Positions 9,933-22,445 of a DNA stretch of 64,000 nt are shown in pieces. Position numbers and translations under genes: made by a program. How positions within the stretch are numbered: the first letter of the stretch is position 1; every line of letters starts with the position of its first letter. Origin of the DNA: Ceratotherium simum simum (lineage: Eukaryota > Chordata > Mammalia > Perissodactyla > Rhinocerotidae); the NCBI RefSeq assembly GCF_000283155.1, contig NW_004454173.1, forward strand, positions 6,302,546 through 6,366,545, read 5' to 3'. The notes beneath the pieces were generated by a model. It made no database searches, was not told the origin of the DNA, and saw only the letters and a program-made list of their open reading frames with translations.

Positions 9933-12226
9933 ATTTAACTTGACACTGGGGATCAGGGATAATTGTTTCCTTTAAAAGGGATTTATAAACCACTTAAGAA
10001 AGTGTGGCCTGCAAAAAACATCCCTGTTCTTTAGCTTCCTATGTCTTTCTGACGTCCGATCTAGCTACCTTTCCAGTGTCCTCTCCCTGTACCCTATTCC
10101 TGGCATCTTTATTGTTCCTAATCATATCCTGTTCGTTTAAGCAGTTCTACCTTTGTTCGTCCTTTTTCTTAGGAGAGAAACTTGGAAAAATAACGCCAGT
10201 CCAGTCATTTTCGTGCTGATAACTGCACAAGTCCCCAAGGAGGGCAGAGCTTTTCTCGGCTGCTGCGACCGCGCTTCATGCGAGTCACTGATGAGTGGTA
10301 ACCACGGGGTGGGTGAGTCTCTCCACCTTCCCCAGCCCAGTCTAGCCCCACACAGAGGTGCCAGTGAGTAATGAACTCCCTAGACGAAAGCACCAGCCTC
10401 CGAACAGTGGAGAGATTGGCTGTATTCTATTTCACAAGCCCTTTCTAAAGCGTGTCCCGGAGAACTCGGTGAGTTCCCACAAACTACATAAATAGGAGGT
10501 ATGAGCTATCACATCTGAAGCCTGCTGCTGTGTTTCCAAATTATCTCTCTCTCGCATAGCTCAGGGACTGAGGTTAGGCAAATTAATCCTCGGAGAAGTT
10601 AAGTAATTGTAATCTCAGAGAAGAGATTCTATGCCCTCAAGGCCCTGCACCACACACATCAAAATCTCACATTTAATTTATATCAAACATGGAATTAATA
10701 GGAGTCAGTGGTAATAAAGTGTCAGGGCAAGAAATGGAAAATAGATATCATAAAATATTTATGTATTAAAAATAATCCCCTTCACTAATATAACCCACAT
10801 TTTTTTCTTGATAGGACCTAGTAATAAAAGCATTTAAATCACTGTAAGAAGGAATTACTGTACTCTGTATGATACGCTAAAGACCCAAACACAGTCCACT
10901 TATCAAAAATACAATATCCTGAAATAAATGATCTCTGAGAGAGAATAAAATATGCTGCTGGATACTTGCAATTTCTAATGGCAAATTCAACATCTATTTA
11001 ATAAATTATCCTTCTGGAACATTTCTGAAATTTTGTAATGAATGCAGCTGGTGGAAAAATTGAAATGTAATTGAGTGACATCTTTTAATCGTATATGCAG
11101 GTTGGAGATGGGAATATAAACAGGAGAGGAGCTCCAGGATTTCTTTCCAATTACTCACGTTATGTAGCTGTCTGTGTTGTTTCAGTCACTCACAAACCCA
11201 TCAAGGTTTTATACGAAGGTGAGCTGGTTTTGTCTTGGAAGGATGAGTTATAAATGACGCCTTTGTATAGTCAACTGTGAGTTTTCTATCTTTCGGCAGG
11301 CATATTATGTCATTTCAATTTCAAAAAAATCTTCTCTAGAGAAGCTGTAATAAAATCATCTCTGGGTGGAAGGAATATGACAAGGGAATTAGGGATCTGA
11401 AACTTTATTTAATTGCGGGAGTTTGGAGAGGCTCACTTGTATGTGTGTGTGTTTCACCGACTACCATGGTCTTTTGATACAGGACATGCACTAAAATGTT
11501 AAAGGCTATTAACAGTCCATGGCATTCTCAAGCAAGCACTTTGGTGACACTTTCAAATGCTCAGTACATGTGTATGGAAACCACTGTTGCTTTGTCTGGA
11601 TGCTTTTCCTGTTGTAAGTTATTTTAATAGAGTTTTCTGTGATAGGACTATGGAAATAGACACGTTCTGATTCTGAAGCTGTCATCTTCTGTGCTCTAAT
11701 TTTTTGTTGACATCCCTTTCTTTCAGGAAATTACACTTAAGTTGTCCTTCATAATTCCCTCGGAGTCGGTGCTGCACAGCCACATTATAACAAGATGCTT
11801 TTGATCCTTTGATAATTAAATGCTCCATTGAAAGTAAGAGAGATGGATCTGCCTTATATTAAATTCTCCTCTAAGGAGAAAGGAGATTAATGACACCTCC
11901 AGATAGTAATACGTAGTGATACTATAAGATAATGAGCTAATTGCCACAGTCTTTATACTGTGAATGAGCAGAGCACATCATGGTTCAAGTTTTGCTTTTA
12001 GAAAGAATGCAGGTATCTCTAATTCTGTAAGCCAATTGTCTTAAGCAGTTTTATTTGTAGCTACTAACTCCATTTACCATCTAGATTTGGTATGAAAATA
12101 CTATTCTTTGACTACTTAAATCCAAGCCTATACCTGTGAAGTAGGCACTTATCTGATTGCTGTGGCCAGAACTGCTGTACCTTTTCAGAAGTTGTGGCAT
12201 CTCAGGGGTCCTTAGGAGGAGGACGA
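9933..12226. other. Unassigned interval with few repeats
   Basis: About 2.3 kb without a recognised mobile element. A small CpG cluster lies at about 10250-10315 (CTCGGCTGCTGCGACCGCGC), too short for a CpG island. ORFs at 10004-10393 are 62-72 codons without domain signatures. The right part (10680-12200) is AT-rich. Confidence 0.5.
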
Positions 12227-12615
12227 TGTGATGGTTAGTGCCTTGTGTCAACTTGACTAGGCTGTAGTCCCCAGTTATTTAATCAAACACTAATCTAGGT
12301 GTTGGTGTGAAGGTGTCTATAGATGTGGTTTACATCCATAACCAGGGGACTTGAAGGAAAGGAGATTACCCTCCATAATGTCGGTGGGGCCTCATTCAAT
12401 CGTTGAAGGCTTTAAGAGCAAAAACAGGTTTCTCAGAGAAGAAATTCTGCCTCAAGCTTGCAGCATCAACTCCTTGCTTAAGTTTCCAGCCTACCGGCTG
12501 CCCCACAGATTTTGCCAGCCCCACAAACCTGTGAGCCAGTTCCTTAAAATAAATCTCTTTTATGTACATATATATCCTATTGGTTCTGTTTCTCTGGAGA
12601 ACGCTGACTGACACA
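12227..12615 (+). mobile_element. ERVL-type LTR (MLT2-like)
   Basis: Starts TGTGATGGTTAGTGCC, followed by 'gtgtcaacttgactaggc', 'ggtgttggtgtgaaggtgt', 'gtggggcctcattcaatcg', 'gtgagccagttccttaaaataaatctc' (poly-A signal) and ends 'ttctctggagaacgctgactgacaca'. It is the same family as 57005-57483 and the piece at 20878-21085. No convincing TSD; the middle is shorter than in the 57-kb copy. Confidence 0.75.
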
Positions 12616-13039
12616 GGTGGTGAAGGAAAGATAGAGACAGGTGACTCGCAAATCACAGGGGAGTTTACTGGGCCCTTGATGCAAGCAGGTATCATGGACT
12701 TAGCCACACCTAGCTGCCAGGAGTCAGTTTTCATGACATTTATAGAGGAAGCACCCTCCTCACTGCAGCATGTTTAACAAGCCCCTCCCAAGTCAAACCA
12801 CCTCTTCGCACACCTTGCCCGTCCCATTGTAAGCAAGGAGCAACCTGCTCTCAGATACAGTCTTTGCCATAAGGTGGAGGTGCTAGTGTTCAGTGTTCTC
12901 ATCCATGGCATGTGTGTGAACCGGTGGCCATTCCGTATGGAGAAGCACCAGTAAATGTTAGGTGTTTCCAAATTCTTGACACCAAAGGCCCTTCTTAGAA
13001 TCAGTGTTCTCTCCAATAGCTTTCTTGTCTCTTATCTCT
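12616..13039. other. Unassigned DNA right of the LTR
   Basis: No repeat recognised. Overlapping ORFs on both strands of 71-112 codons (12396-13016) show no domain and partly run through the LTR, so they are judged accidental. Confidence 0.4.
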
Positions 13040-13335
13040 GCACAGCTAAATGTCTTAAGAGACTGGCCTACACTGGTGGTCTTCACGTCCACATTTGCTG
13101 CTCACTCTGTTACTCATCGCAATATGGTCCCAGCCCTCACCACTCTATTCCTGCTGTTAAATCCAATGTGTACTTAGTCTTATTTCACTTCATGTCTTAA
13201 TTTGGTCAATCCACTACTGTTGGTCATACTCTTCTAACAATCCCCTTCTTTGTCTTCTGCAACCAATTCTCTCATAGTTTGCATCCTATACATCTAGATG
13301 AATTGCTTCAGCCTCTTTCAACTGAAGTGGTCTTT
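13040..13335 (+). mobile_element. L2 LINE fragment
   Basis: L2 RT-region blocks in sense order: 'agagactggcctacactggtgg', 'aaatccaatgtgtacttagtc' and 'ttggtcaatccactactg', ending against the MLT1 LTR that probably interrupted or truncated it. The 81-codon ORF at 12955-13200 is a by-product. Confidence 0.5.
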
Positions 13336-13337
13336 TT

Positions 13338-13776
13338 TAGGTTGAATAGTGTCTCCTAAAAGATATGTTGAAGTCCTAACTGCTGGTGCCTGTGAATGTG
13401 ACTTTATTTGGAAATTGGGTCTTAACACATGTAACCAAGCTATGACGAGGTCATTAAGGTGGGCCCTAATCCAATATGACTGGAGTCCTTATAAGAAAAG
13501 CAAATACCATGTGAAGACAAAGACACACAGAGTGAAGAAAGCCATGTGACCACGGAGGCAGAGGTTGGAATGATGCATCTCCAAGCCAAGGAAAGCCAGG
13601 GATTGCTAGCAAATACCAGAAGCTAGAATAGGCAAGGCAGGATTCTCCCTTAGCGATTTCAGAAGCCAGCGTCTTGATTTTAGGCTTCTAGACTCCAGAA
13701 CTGTGAGACAAGTTTTTGTTGTTTTAAGCCACTTGGTTTGTGGTGCTTTGTTACAGCAGCCCTAGGAAACTGATAC
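13338..13776 (+). mobile_element. MaLR LTR, MLT1 type
   Basis: Contains 'aggttgaatagtgtctcc', TGTGACTTTATTTGGAAATT, 'gacgaggtcattaaggtgggcc', 'tccttataagaaaagc', 'ctccaagccaaggaaagcc', 'actccagaactgtgagac', TTTTTGTTGTTTTAAGCCAC and 'cctaggaaactgatac'. Near full length. The AATAAA usual in this family is altered to 'acaagttt'. Confidence 0.8.
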
Positions 13777-15619
13777 TTGGTCCCACAGGATGCCCTGAAA
13801 ATCGAAGCATTTTAAGTATGTTTTCTATTGGAAGTTCCTTCCTCAGGCTAATAACATCTAGGCTCATGTGTGAGCAATTCTCTTAGTGGAAACAGGGAGG
13901 GCATGCTTAGTACAAGCTGACACATGCACAGACTGTGGTTCTAAATCACACTGACTTGTGTTGAGGAGCTGAAATGTGGCTGCTCAGGCCTCCAGTAGTG
14001 GGGCCTTCCACCGCCTATCTGTCTGGAGGGTTCTATGCACAGATTTGCCCTGAATGGGGCATATCAATCTGCCTCTTGTTTGCTTATGGTTTCTGGAGAT
14101 TTGACAATGATGAAAGGCCAACATGTTCTCAGGAAAGATTCTCACGGGTGCACTCTACTGTTCAGGGTTTCTAGCTCAGTCACATTCTGCAGCTGAATTT
14201 CAATTCCTAATACATTCCGTAAGCAGCATGTCCTTGGGGCAACTCTATCCCCAGTGGAATTGTCTGATGAAGTGGGCTCTGTTAACCACTCAGGAGGCTT
14301 CATATGCTTTGATTACTGCTCATAAGGTTTCCATTTCTTTGAGGAGCTTAATGAGGTTTTTCTGGGGGGCAAAAATCATAAATTTCCATTTTTTAGTAGC
14401 TCTGCTGCTAGGAGTACAAATTGTACGTTCCTTTCACAGCCCATAAAACAATGCTCCTCATTTATTTCTCTTGTGAGGTAGCAATTCAGATGTCTTCTGG
14501 CCAATCACATCTAAGGAATATGGAGAAAAGCATAATTAAATATAAATATTAATTATCTTTTTAAAGATATACTTTAAAACATGTAATTTCTGAGGTTTGC
14601 AAAGTATGTGATGCTGAGTGTGCCTTGAGTAGAAATCAATTTCAATGGCCAAAGAATGATTTTGTAGCCTGAAAAAAAGTCTGCATTCATTTACTTTTAT
14701 TCGGACATAATTATAGAGGAAAGACAGTCTTTCTAGTAAATTCTAACATTAAAATGTTTTTTTCTCTTCACAATTCTTCCTTGATTTATTTATTTATTTT
14801 TGGATCTTGCATGTAAAAATACTTTTATAACTTAAGTGATTCTGACCGAATTCACGGTTGACAGCCAAGTGTTTTAATAACTTTCCCTCTTAGTTTGATG
14901 ACAAATGCATTGCTGTGTGCTAGGCTGCCTGTCAGATCACTAACAGTGGCATCCATTTCTCTGAGGAGGCTGTGAATGTAAAAAATATACAATCAGAAGC
15001 ATTCTAAATGAAATGGCAGATTTAGCCGATGGAACGTGCAGAATGCTAACGGAACATGCACAGTCAGCGAGACCTGCTGTGCACACGGGTGTCGCAGGAT
15101 GAGAATAATGACCTTGCTCATGACATAAACAGAGAGAGTCGGTGCAGTTGGTGCCCAATAGATGCCTCTGATTACACTCGCATCGCCTCGCCTGGGACCC
15201 CCGTATCCTGGCTCCACCTGTGAAAGCTGCCGCCTCAATTCAGGTCACGTATTTGCTCACTTCTGGGGACGGGGCACAGAGGAGGGGACAGGGGAAGAGC
15301 AGCCTTCAGAGTCCACAGCAGTCTAGCTTCAAAATGCCTGACTCTGGCTGACAGATTCTTGAAATTAATTTTTAAAATTAAATAAAACACCTACTCACCA
15401 CTTTCCCTTGCTTCTCACAGCCCTTAAAAATTAAAAATAATCTCTTAAGAAACATCTGCCTTCTGTAAAAAGCCAAAACAACTAGAAGTTATTTAGTCCT
15501 ATTTAGTCCTTTAGAGGAGGGAGTGAATGAGATTGGATAAACTTCCTAAAGACCCTTTTGCCCCATGTGGGTGCGGTATAGACACACACAGCTTCATTAT
15601 TGGCAGTGATCACATGTGG
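13777..15619. other. Unassigned interval
   Basis: About 1.8 kb without a named repeat. ORFs of up to 107 codons at 13974-14446 have no domain. A minor CpG-enriched patch sits at 15060-15280 (around CTCGCATCGCCTCGCCTGGG), too small for a promoter-type island by eye. The middle (14520-14900) is AT-rich. Confidence 0.45.
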
Positions 15620-15815
15620 CTGAGCACTTTCCCGGTTTTCATGCATCAAGGCTTAGAAGTTGCTGTCATTTGTGTGCCCATTTTATAGATGAAGAAACTG
15701 ACACCACGAGGCTCTGTTTGTCCAACGTCAAATAGCCAGTGAGGAGTGGAACTAGGGTTTGCACACAGGTCATTGTGAGTCAGGATCTGAGTCTTAATTG
15801 CTATATTTGTTTTCC
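15620..15815 (-). mobile_element. MIR SINE
   Basis: Antisense MIR blocks: 'ggctgagcactttcccgg', 'cccattttatagatgaagaaactgac', 'aatagccagtgaggagtggaactagggtttgcacacagg' and 'gatctgagtcttaattgctat'. Spans most of the element. Confidence 0.7.
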
Positions 15816-16143
15816 ACTCTAGTCTTTTAAATGGCTTTTACTATTAGAATAACGTTACTATTTTCTCTTGGAAATCCAATTCAAGAAAAAATATATCAAA
15901 AATTCTAATGATCTACCGTCTTATGGCAAGTAAAGCTAGTAAAAAGGATCAAAAGTTTATTTGAATTTAAAAAAATTTAAGTTAAGACAGAGTTATTTTG
16001 GAAGATTGTACTTTAAATGCATTTCCTTGGATATCATCCTGCTGCTGGTTAGGATGCAGAAGAATATGAAAGACCTTACCGCCACCGAGACAAGAAGAAA
16101 TCATTGCACAAACCAACACACAGATCACACTTTCTTGAAAAGC
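15816..16143. other. Unassigned AT-rich DNA
   Basis: AT-rich. ORFs on both strands (15961-16209) overlap the next LTR and have no protein character. Nothing identifiable. Confidence 0.4.
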
Positions 16144-16685
16144 TGTGGTAGGCAGCTTCCAAAATGGCCCCAGCAATCTCTGACTCGTAATGTTCATGCC
16201 CTTGTATAGTTCCCTTTTACATTTGACTGGGGTTGGTCTGTGTAACCAAAAGAATATGATAGAAGCAGTGGTATGTCAATTTCGAGAACAGGTTATCAAA
16301 GATTGAGACTTCTGTTTTGGCTGCTGTCTTGCAGTCTTGTTCTGTCTTGGGTCATTTACCCTGGGGGAAGCCAGATGCCATGTTGTGAGCAGCCCCATGA
16401 ATAGGCCCACAGGGCAAGGACTGAGACCTTTTGCCAAAAGCCAGCAAAGGGCTGAGGCCTCCTGCCAGCAGCCACAGCCCTAGCCAAGCTCTCAGATTAC
16501 TAGTGACCACAGCCTCAGCTGACAGCTTGGCTGCAACTTCATAAGAGATCTTGAGTCAGAACCACCCAGCTAAGCTGCTGTCAAACTCCTGACTCTCAGA
16601 AACTGTGTGTGATGATAAATGTGTGTTGTGTTAAGCTGCTAAGTTTTGGGGGCAATTTGTTATGCAGCAATGGATGACTAACACA
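16144..16685 (+). mobile_element. Complete solo LTR, MaLR-like, with 5-bp TSD
   Basis: The 542-bp element starts TGTGGTAGGCAG and ends GATGACTAACACA, with terminal TG...CA. The flanking 5-mers are identical (AAAGC at 16139-16143 and 16686-16690), as expected for an LTR insertion. Internal blocks include 'ccatgttgtgagcagccccatg', 'agaaactgtgtgtgatgataaatg' (poly-A-signal region, altered) and 'gttaagctgctaagttttgg'. No internal retroviral genes remain, so this is a recombined solo LTR or a non-autonomous element. Confidence 0.8.
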
Positions 16686-17769
16686 AAAGCCAGCAAGAAC
16701 CATGAACACAAATCATCTGAAGAAACTAAAATCCAGAGGCCAAGCCCTTCCTAGAAATGTAAGAGAAGGAAGACACTACTCACGACTCAGACAGTGTGAT
16801 CATGTGGCTTAACTCAAAGAATATGCAACCGTGTTTATTTGACAAAAGAGCAAATCACAACTTATCTATCTTCATATAAGTAATGCATCTTTTCCCTTCT
16901 AGTAGGAAAATGCTATATTTTTTGAAACTTCTAACTATTAATCAAGGAGCCAGAAAATAAGTTTAATTTTGGCTTTGCCAGTGACTTCTGTGATATCGAC
17001 TTTCATAATATTCTTGTGTATTCAGAGGATAATGATGCTAATAATGCTGACCTTCCTCATCAGAGTGATGTGAAAAATTACTAATTATTGTTGTCTGGAT
17101 ACCACAGAACAATAGAATACTCTATGAGTGCTAAATAATAGCAATTAACAACACTACGATTTCACAAAGTTGATAGAACATGCCTTCAGAAACCATGAAG
17201 TCCAGCACAATATGCATCTGCTGCTGTCCTTCGTGTCCTGGGCCAGGGCCAGACAGTGAGGGAAAGGGTGACTTGAAAGGACCATGCTCGTTCTGCCGTG
17301 CCTTCTCTTCTGAGATCCAGCCATCCCTCAGAAAGGCTAGTTTGAAAATATTCTCAGACTCGGGACTACTCCTCCTTCATAGCAATGCAGATCAATTGCA
17401 CAGCTGCACCCTGCTCATTATATGAAATAAATCATTGTTTCACAGCTGACTCAGTAACAGCCTGCTGACCAGAACCTCGTCTCTAACGAGGACGAGTGTG
17501 CCTGCTTGGCCTGTCTCTGTCACCTTCCCATCAGTCTTTGAGCCTAAGGCCACCTGTAAGGCTCCCTTCCCACCTTCTGTGATTTGAACAGGGAAGGGTG
17601 GAGAAGGACAAACTGATTACCCCAAGCATCTCTTCTACCTGCCGGAGTAGCTGTGAGTGGAGCTATTAGGGTTATTCTTTGGGGCTAAGGATTTGTTTCT
17701 TTAGAAGGCTACATTAAAGTGTAAATAAATTCACAGAGAGTAAGTCTCTGAGAAACTGGGACACAAATA
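16686..17769. other. Unassigned DNA
   Basis: No recognised repeat. An 81-codon ORF at 17180-17425 is cysteine-rich at its start but has no domain, no splice context I can support, and no coding bias that I can judge. Considered non-coding. Confidence 0.4.
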
Positions 17770-18480
17770 CACATGCAAAATCTGATCATAAAAGGAATGC
17801 ATGTTAACTACAGAAAATTTGGAATATAAAAACTATACAAAAGAAAATAAACATGATTCTACTTGCTTCGTTATAGATATTTACTGTTAATGTTTTACCA
17901 TATTTCCTTTTAATAATTTTCTCTACCTATTTCGAAGTTTTATAACACATTTTTTTAAAATAGCATTATATTGCAAGTGCTTTCACCTGTCATTGAATAC
18001 TCTGCAAACACGATTTTTTAATGGGTGCATGGTACTTTATTGTATTGAGTTATAATTTATTTAGGCAATTCCTTATTATTGGGCATTTATGCTATTTTTA
18101 TTTATTTATTTTTTGCTGTTAAAATAATACTGCCTTGGACATTCGTGTATATATACACTTTTGTTTGCATTTCTGAGTATTTCCTTAGGATAAATTTCTA
18201 GACATTGAATTATTGGGTCAAAAGATATCAACTTATTGTCCTTGATACATATTAATAAAACACTCTCCAGAGATTTACATTCTCGTCAGCATATCTCCTT
18301 CTGCTTCTGATGACGTTGAATATTATCATTTTAAAATGTTTACATTTTGGGTAGGTATAATGGTATTATTGGGTTAATTTTAATTTGTTTAATCATTAGT
18401 AAGGTTAAACTTTTTAATGTATTTATTAGTAATTTGTTTATCTTCTTATATAAATTACTGATTGACCTTCTTGCTGGGTT
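17770..18480 (-). mobile_element. Old L1 (L1M) 3' end
   Basis: Antisense of the L1 ORF2 end and 3' UTR. On the plus strand: 'tttactgttaatgttttaccatatttcc', 'aatgggtgcatggtactttattgtattgag', 'tttatttaggcaattccttatt', 'aggataaatttctagacattgaattattgggtcaaaag', 'acattctcgtcagcatatctcc'. These correspond to decayed ORF2 C-terminal codons and 3' UTR. 5'-truncated. Confidence 0.8.
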
Positions 18481-18779
18481 TTCATGTGACTGAGCCCAGC
18501 AGTCTGGCGGAATAATTCTTAGGGGTCAGGAATAAAATAATCTGGGACTAGAAGGAGATGGGTTTCTTTAACTGCACTAGTTTCTTCCAATTCGGATACT
18601 TGCATATAGTTTCCTCAAGTTTGAATATTTGTGTGTAGATTGCACCTCAGGGCCCTCACACTGCTAGCAGACGGAACACTGCGGATGGTTTCCTAATGCC
18701 TGAGCTGGATCAGTAATCATTAATGAATGAAGGACTGTTCAGGAGGGAGAAGGTCAGACTGCATCTCCAAAGTAGCGGC

Positions 18780-18985
18780 CTAAGACAACAGCTAATATGT
18801 ACCGACTGCTTACTGTGCTTATTGAATTCGTTACATAAATTATCTCATTTAATTTTCCCCGAAACTCAAAGAGGGAGGTTTATGATTATCCTCAATTGAT
18901 AGATGAGGAACTGAGATTCAGAAAAGTTAAATAACTTGCCCAAAGTCCCAGAGCTAGCGAGAGGTAGAGGTGGAATTCAAATCCA
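18780..18985 (-). mobile_element. MIR SINE
   Basis: Antisense MIR blocks: 'attatctcatttaattttcccc', 'ttgatagatgaggaactgagattcag', 'aaataacttgcccaaagtcccagagctagcg', 'ggtggaattcaaatcc'. Well preserved. Confidence 0.8.
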
Positions 18986-20414
18986 ATTCATTCTACCTTA
19001 AACCTAAACTATTTTTTTTTTTTAACCCAAACTCTTAATCACACAGTGAGGCAGCAGCAGGCTGAGCCAGAAGTGAATGCAGGCCATTTCCTGTGTCGAG
19101 GCCCTGCTGGCATTTTGCCATACTGTCTCGTTGGTCAGAAGCCTGATGATCCTGATGGAAGAGAGCAAAGGATGCTCAGAGGCTGTAAAGGATGGAGGCT
19201 GTCACGCTTGTTGGAAATGGTCTTTGGAAGTGACTGGGATAACGCAGCCCAAGGAGGGGAAATGCTTTGCCAGTTTAGGTGTTCTGCAGGGTAACTAATG
19301 GTCTTGCGGCTTAAAGCATTCTTTCTTGTCTTCCCGAGACTCTTGGGACTCTTCCAACCTCTACAACTGTGGTGCACACAAGAGTCGTACATTTGGGGGG
19401 TTTAGTGCAGCCAGGTTGGGGCAACCTCATAAAGCATGCTGGAATGAAGGAAAGAATAATTCCCCTGCAGTCAAGTACAAGAACTTCCACAGAAGCAATA
19501 GTCTCTTTGATTATTTTTTTCCGTAGCTGGTGAAAGGAATTCTATGTTAGAGTTAAGCATGTGGTTGAACTGTTATTGAAAATATGTTAAGCCACAGAAA
19601 ATAACTTGGGTTAGATATGTAGGCACACTGCGTCTGGTTTCTAAGCTCTTTGTAATAGCTAGTCTATCATTATACTGCATGGGGAGTGTCTGTGTTTACC
19701 GAAGATTTGAAATATCTTTGTGTGGCAAATGAACAGCAACATGTTAAAAAGGAAAAGCAGTGTGAACCAGAGACCTAAGGAAGAGATTATTCTTGCTCCG
19801 GGCAATATACTGAGAGCAGCAAAGAATAAATCTTTTTTTGCAAATACATTTGGAATACTTTAAGCATGTCACTTGTGTCTCTTGAATTCTCCTATAGAAT
19901 CTACATTTTCACCACCTAAAATGCATTAGCTCTGCTTGAGATCTGGACAGGGCATAGATTTACTGCTAGAGTATTGAGTCGTTTCAGTCTCCTAATCTTC
20001 CTACCGTCTAAAAGCAACATTCTAAATTTGTTGGGGGATCATTGACTTGCCACGCTAATGAGTTTGGGAAAAGACTAGTTTTCAATTCAAATCTTTCTTT
20101 TAATTAAGTATATTTTCCAAAATCTGTCTATTTTTATGAATATGCTTGACACATCCCTAAGAAGCTTAAACCGTGCCCATTTAACTGTTTTATACACACT
20201 ATACTCCGTTCTGTCCAGAGAGACCCTTCATACATGCTTCGGGCAACTATTTAATTGGCTCCTCCTGATTGGCTGCTTCCATAGCCTCTCCATCTTCCAG
20301 TTTTAGTCTTTCCTTGCCCTTCTCTGCGTTTACTCTCTTTGAGTGTGACAGAAGGCCTGTCTGATGAGCAAAGGCACAACTCCTCACTGAGACAGATTCC
20401 TAGGGAGTTGTTTT
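18986..20414. other. Unassigned interval
   Basis: Starts with a poly-T tract (19012-19023). Several overlapping ORFs (19046-19526, up to 85 codons) lie in different frames on both strands, so they are not a coherent coding signal. The rest is AT-rich with no named repeat. Confidence 0.45.
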
Positions 20415-20690
20415 AATAAATAGCTAACATTTTTTGAGTGCTGATTATGTTCTAGGCACTGGACTAAAATTTTATGCGATTATCTCATTTAATCCTCACA
20501 ATATCCTATGAGGTTGGTATTGTTGATATTCATAGTTTATAGATAGGAACACTGAAGGTCAGAGAGGAGAAGTAACACCGCCTGTGTTTGCTCATTATAA
20601 GTGTTATTGGTCAGCAAAACGCTCACTGTGAGCAGGGATCTGAACTTCTTACCCCTTGCTCCAGAGCCCTGCTCCCCTCCCCAGGGATGG
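20415..20690 (-). mobile_element. MIR SINE
   Basis: Antisense MIR: 'aatagctaacattttttgagtgctgattatgttctaggcactgg', 'gattatctcatttaatcctcac', 'tatgaggttggtattgttg', 'gaaggtcagagagg', and distally 'gatctgaacttcttaccccttgctccagagccc'. Nearly full length. ORFs at 20537-20876 on both strands are spurious. Confidence 0.8.
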
Positions 20691-20877
20691 AATGGAGTGG
20701 AGAATCCAGCTGGGGCTTGTTGCCCCAAGGCAACGGAAATCACAGGGATGGTGCTCAGAGAGGGACAAAGAGGTTTCCTCAGCCCTAGACCAATATTCTA
20801 CTCTGCAAAGAAGGTTCTGGACATAGGATGCAGTGATGTGAGTGAGTGTTGCCACTTCCTGGATCTGAGAAGTTGAA

Positions 20878-21085
20878 GGACATCAACACTCCTTCCTGTG
20901 GCCCTCAATGGGCTGGGCGATGCCTACCCACAGCAGGCAGGGCAATCTGCCTTACTCAGTCCACCAATTCAAATGCTAGTCTCTTCTGGAAACACCCTCA
21001 CAAACCGACCCAGAAATAATGTTTAATCAGATATCTGGGCATCCCATGGCCCAGTCAAGTTGACACATAAAATTAACCGTCACAA
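20878..21085 (-). mobile_element. ERVL-type LTR, 5' part
   Basis: Antisense of the TGTGATGGTTAATTTTATG family: the plus strand ends 'cagtcaagttgacacataaaattaaccgtcaca', preceded by 'gatatctgggcatcccatgg' and 'gaaacaccctcac'. Only the 5' half is present. Confidence 0.65.
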
Positions 21086-22229
21086 GTTCACCGCTTGTCG
21101 ACTTGGCACCATACACATCTCCTTAACCATACTTAATCTCTAAACAAAGACAATAATAAGGTCAGAATTCCACCTAACATGATACAATGATCCTGTGTAT
21201 AACCCAAAATGTGCTAATCCCTTCCTCAGAAGAGGAGGTAAAGTCCTTGAGTGATATATGCTTTTCCCCTTGATATCCCTGAAATATTGAAACTGATATA
21301 TGATTTAAAATTAGCAATACTTAAATACTATGATATAAAGTCAGTATATCTTATGTTGCATGACAATGGAATAAGAAAGGAAAGAAACAAATATAAATAT
21401 GTGTGTACATATACATGCATCTGCACATATGAGTCCAGAATGAGTGTTCTAGGTACCCAAAGCCTGGGTTCAGAAAGCGCCTGGCACCAGCATGTCACTG
21501 GCTGTTGACTTGGGAGAGCTTTGAAGTGACTGGTTATTACTTTGGATAAACATCAGGGACATGCTGGTGTTTCTGCATTCACTGGCCAGAGCACTGTCTT
21601 TTTTGGTTATAGCTTTCCATGTGGAGTGATGAGGTGAGAAGGGTCTCAGGATCTTTAAAACAATGGAATCAGCACTGTGATAGGGTTTAATGTGCCCTCA
21701 GCCTCCATCTCACAAAGGCATGTTTTTATCTCTTCCCATGTGTGCTCCTGGTCTCTCCCTGGGGCGGTTAGGGCCAAAGGCAGAATCTCCAGAAAGGTGC
21801 AAAGGGGGCTGACAACATTTTGGATCATTTCGGGGGGGACACATCTTCCTCAGTCTCCCTTTCACTGTCTGAGGTGTCTCTTGTTAATCTTGGCCATATT
21901 CGATGTTATATTACTGTTTCCCTGAATCACAAATATGCCTCATGCCAGTGGATTAACCTTCTGTTATTCCAAAGCTGAGTGGTTGTTTCTTTTCGTTAAA
22001 AGAAAATTCAGGTGAAATATTTTAACTTAAGTTAAACGTATATACTTGCTTTGTATTCACCTGCCCTTTTTTTTTTTAATGGTTTACCCAATTTTCCTCC
22101 TCAGTAACTAATCCCACCGTTTTTGCTATTTTTACAGTTAACACAAAATCTAATGAGGATGATATTTAATCAAAATTGTATTGAATCGATTTGTTCTGGA
22201 GCTTAAAGCTGATGGAGACAAGGAAGCAG
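21086..22229. other. Unassigned; possibly further ERV or repeat-derived sequence
   Basis: The segment just right of the LTR piece (21086-21950) has the character of an interspersed repeat rather than unique DNA, but I cannot name it. ORFs at 21251-21508 and 21677-21925 lack domains. A T-run at 22068-22078 is the only simple feature. Confidence 0.35.
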
Positions 22230-22445
22230 AAAATTATAGTGAAAATGTAGATTTTACATGTAGGATTCTTGACTTCCATTTTAATGCTAGCATTGCCATC
22301 CTGCGTGTGTAAGACAGACATCCCACCATTCTGTGCCTTAGTTTCTCAACCTGCAAAATCAGACCTTTCTTATCTCTTAGGGATGCTGTGAGGATAATGT
22401 GATAGCATATTTGAAAGAGCTCTGAGCACATAGTGGGAAAGATAT
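22230..22445 (+). mobile_element. MIR SINE fragment
   Basis: Sense MIR 3' half: 'gtgccttagtttctcaacctgcaaaatcagac', 'gatgctgtgaggataatgtgatagcatatttgaaagagctctgagcacatagtggg'. Confidence 0.65.

Noticed and set aside
10250..10315. CpG cluster as a promoter CpG island
   Set aside because: Well under 200 bp and no adjoining exon-like sequence.
15060..15280. CpG-enriched patch as a promoter
   Set aside because: CpG density only mildly raised; no TATA/Inr plus exon context could be supported.
17180..17425. Cysteine-containing 81-codon ORF as a small secreted protein
   Set aside because: No signal peptide, no recognisable cysteine pattern, and no splice or promoter context.
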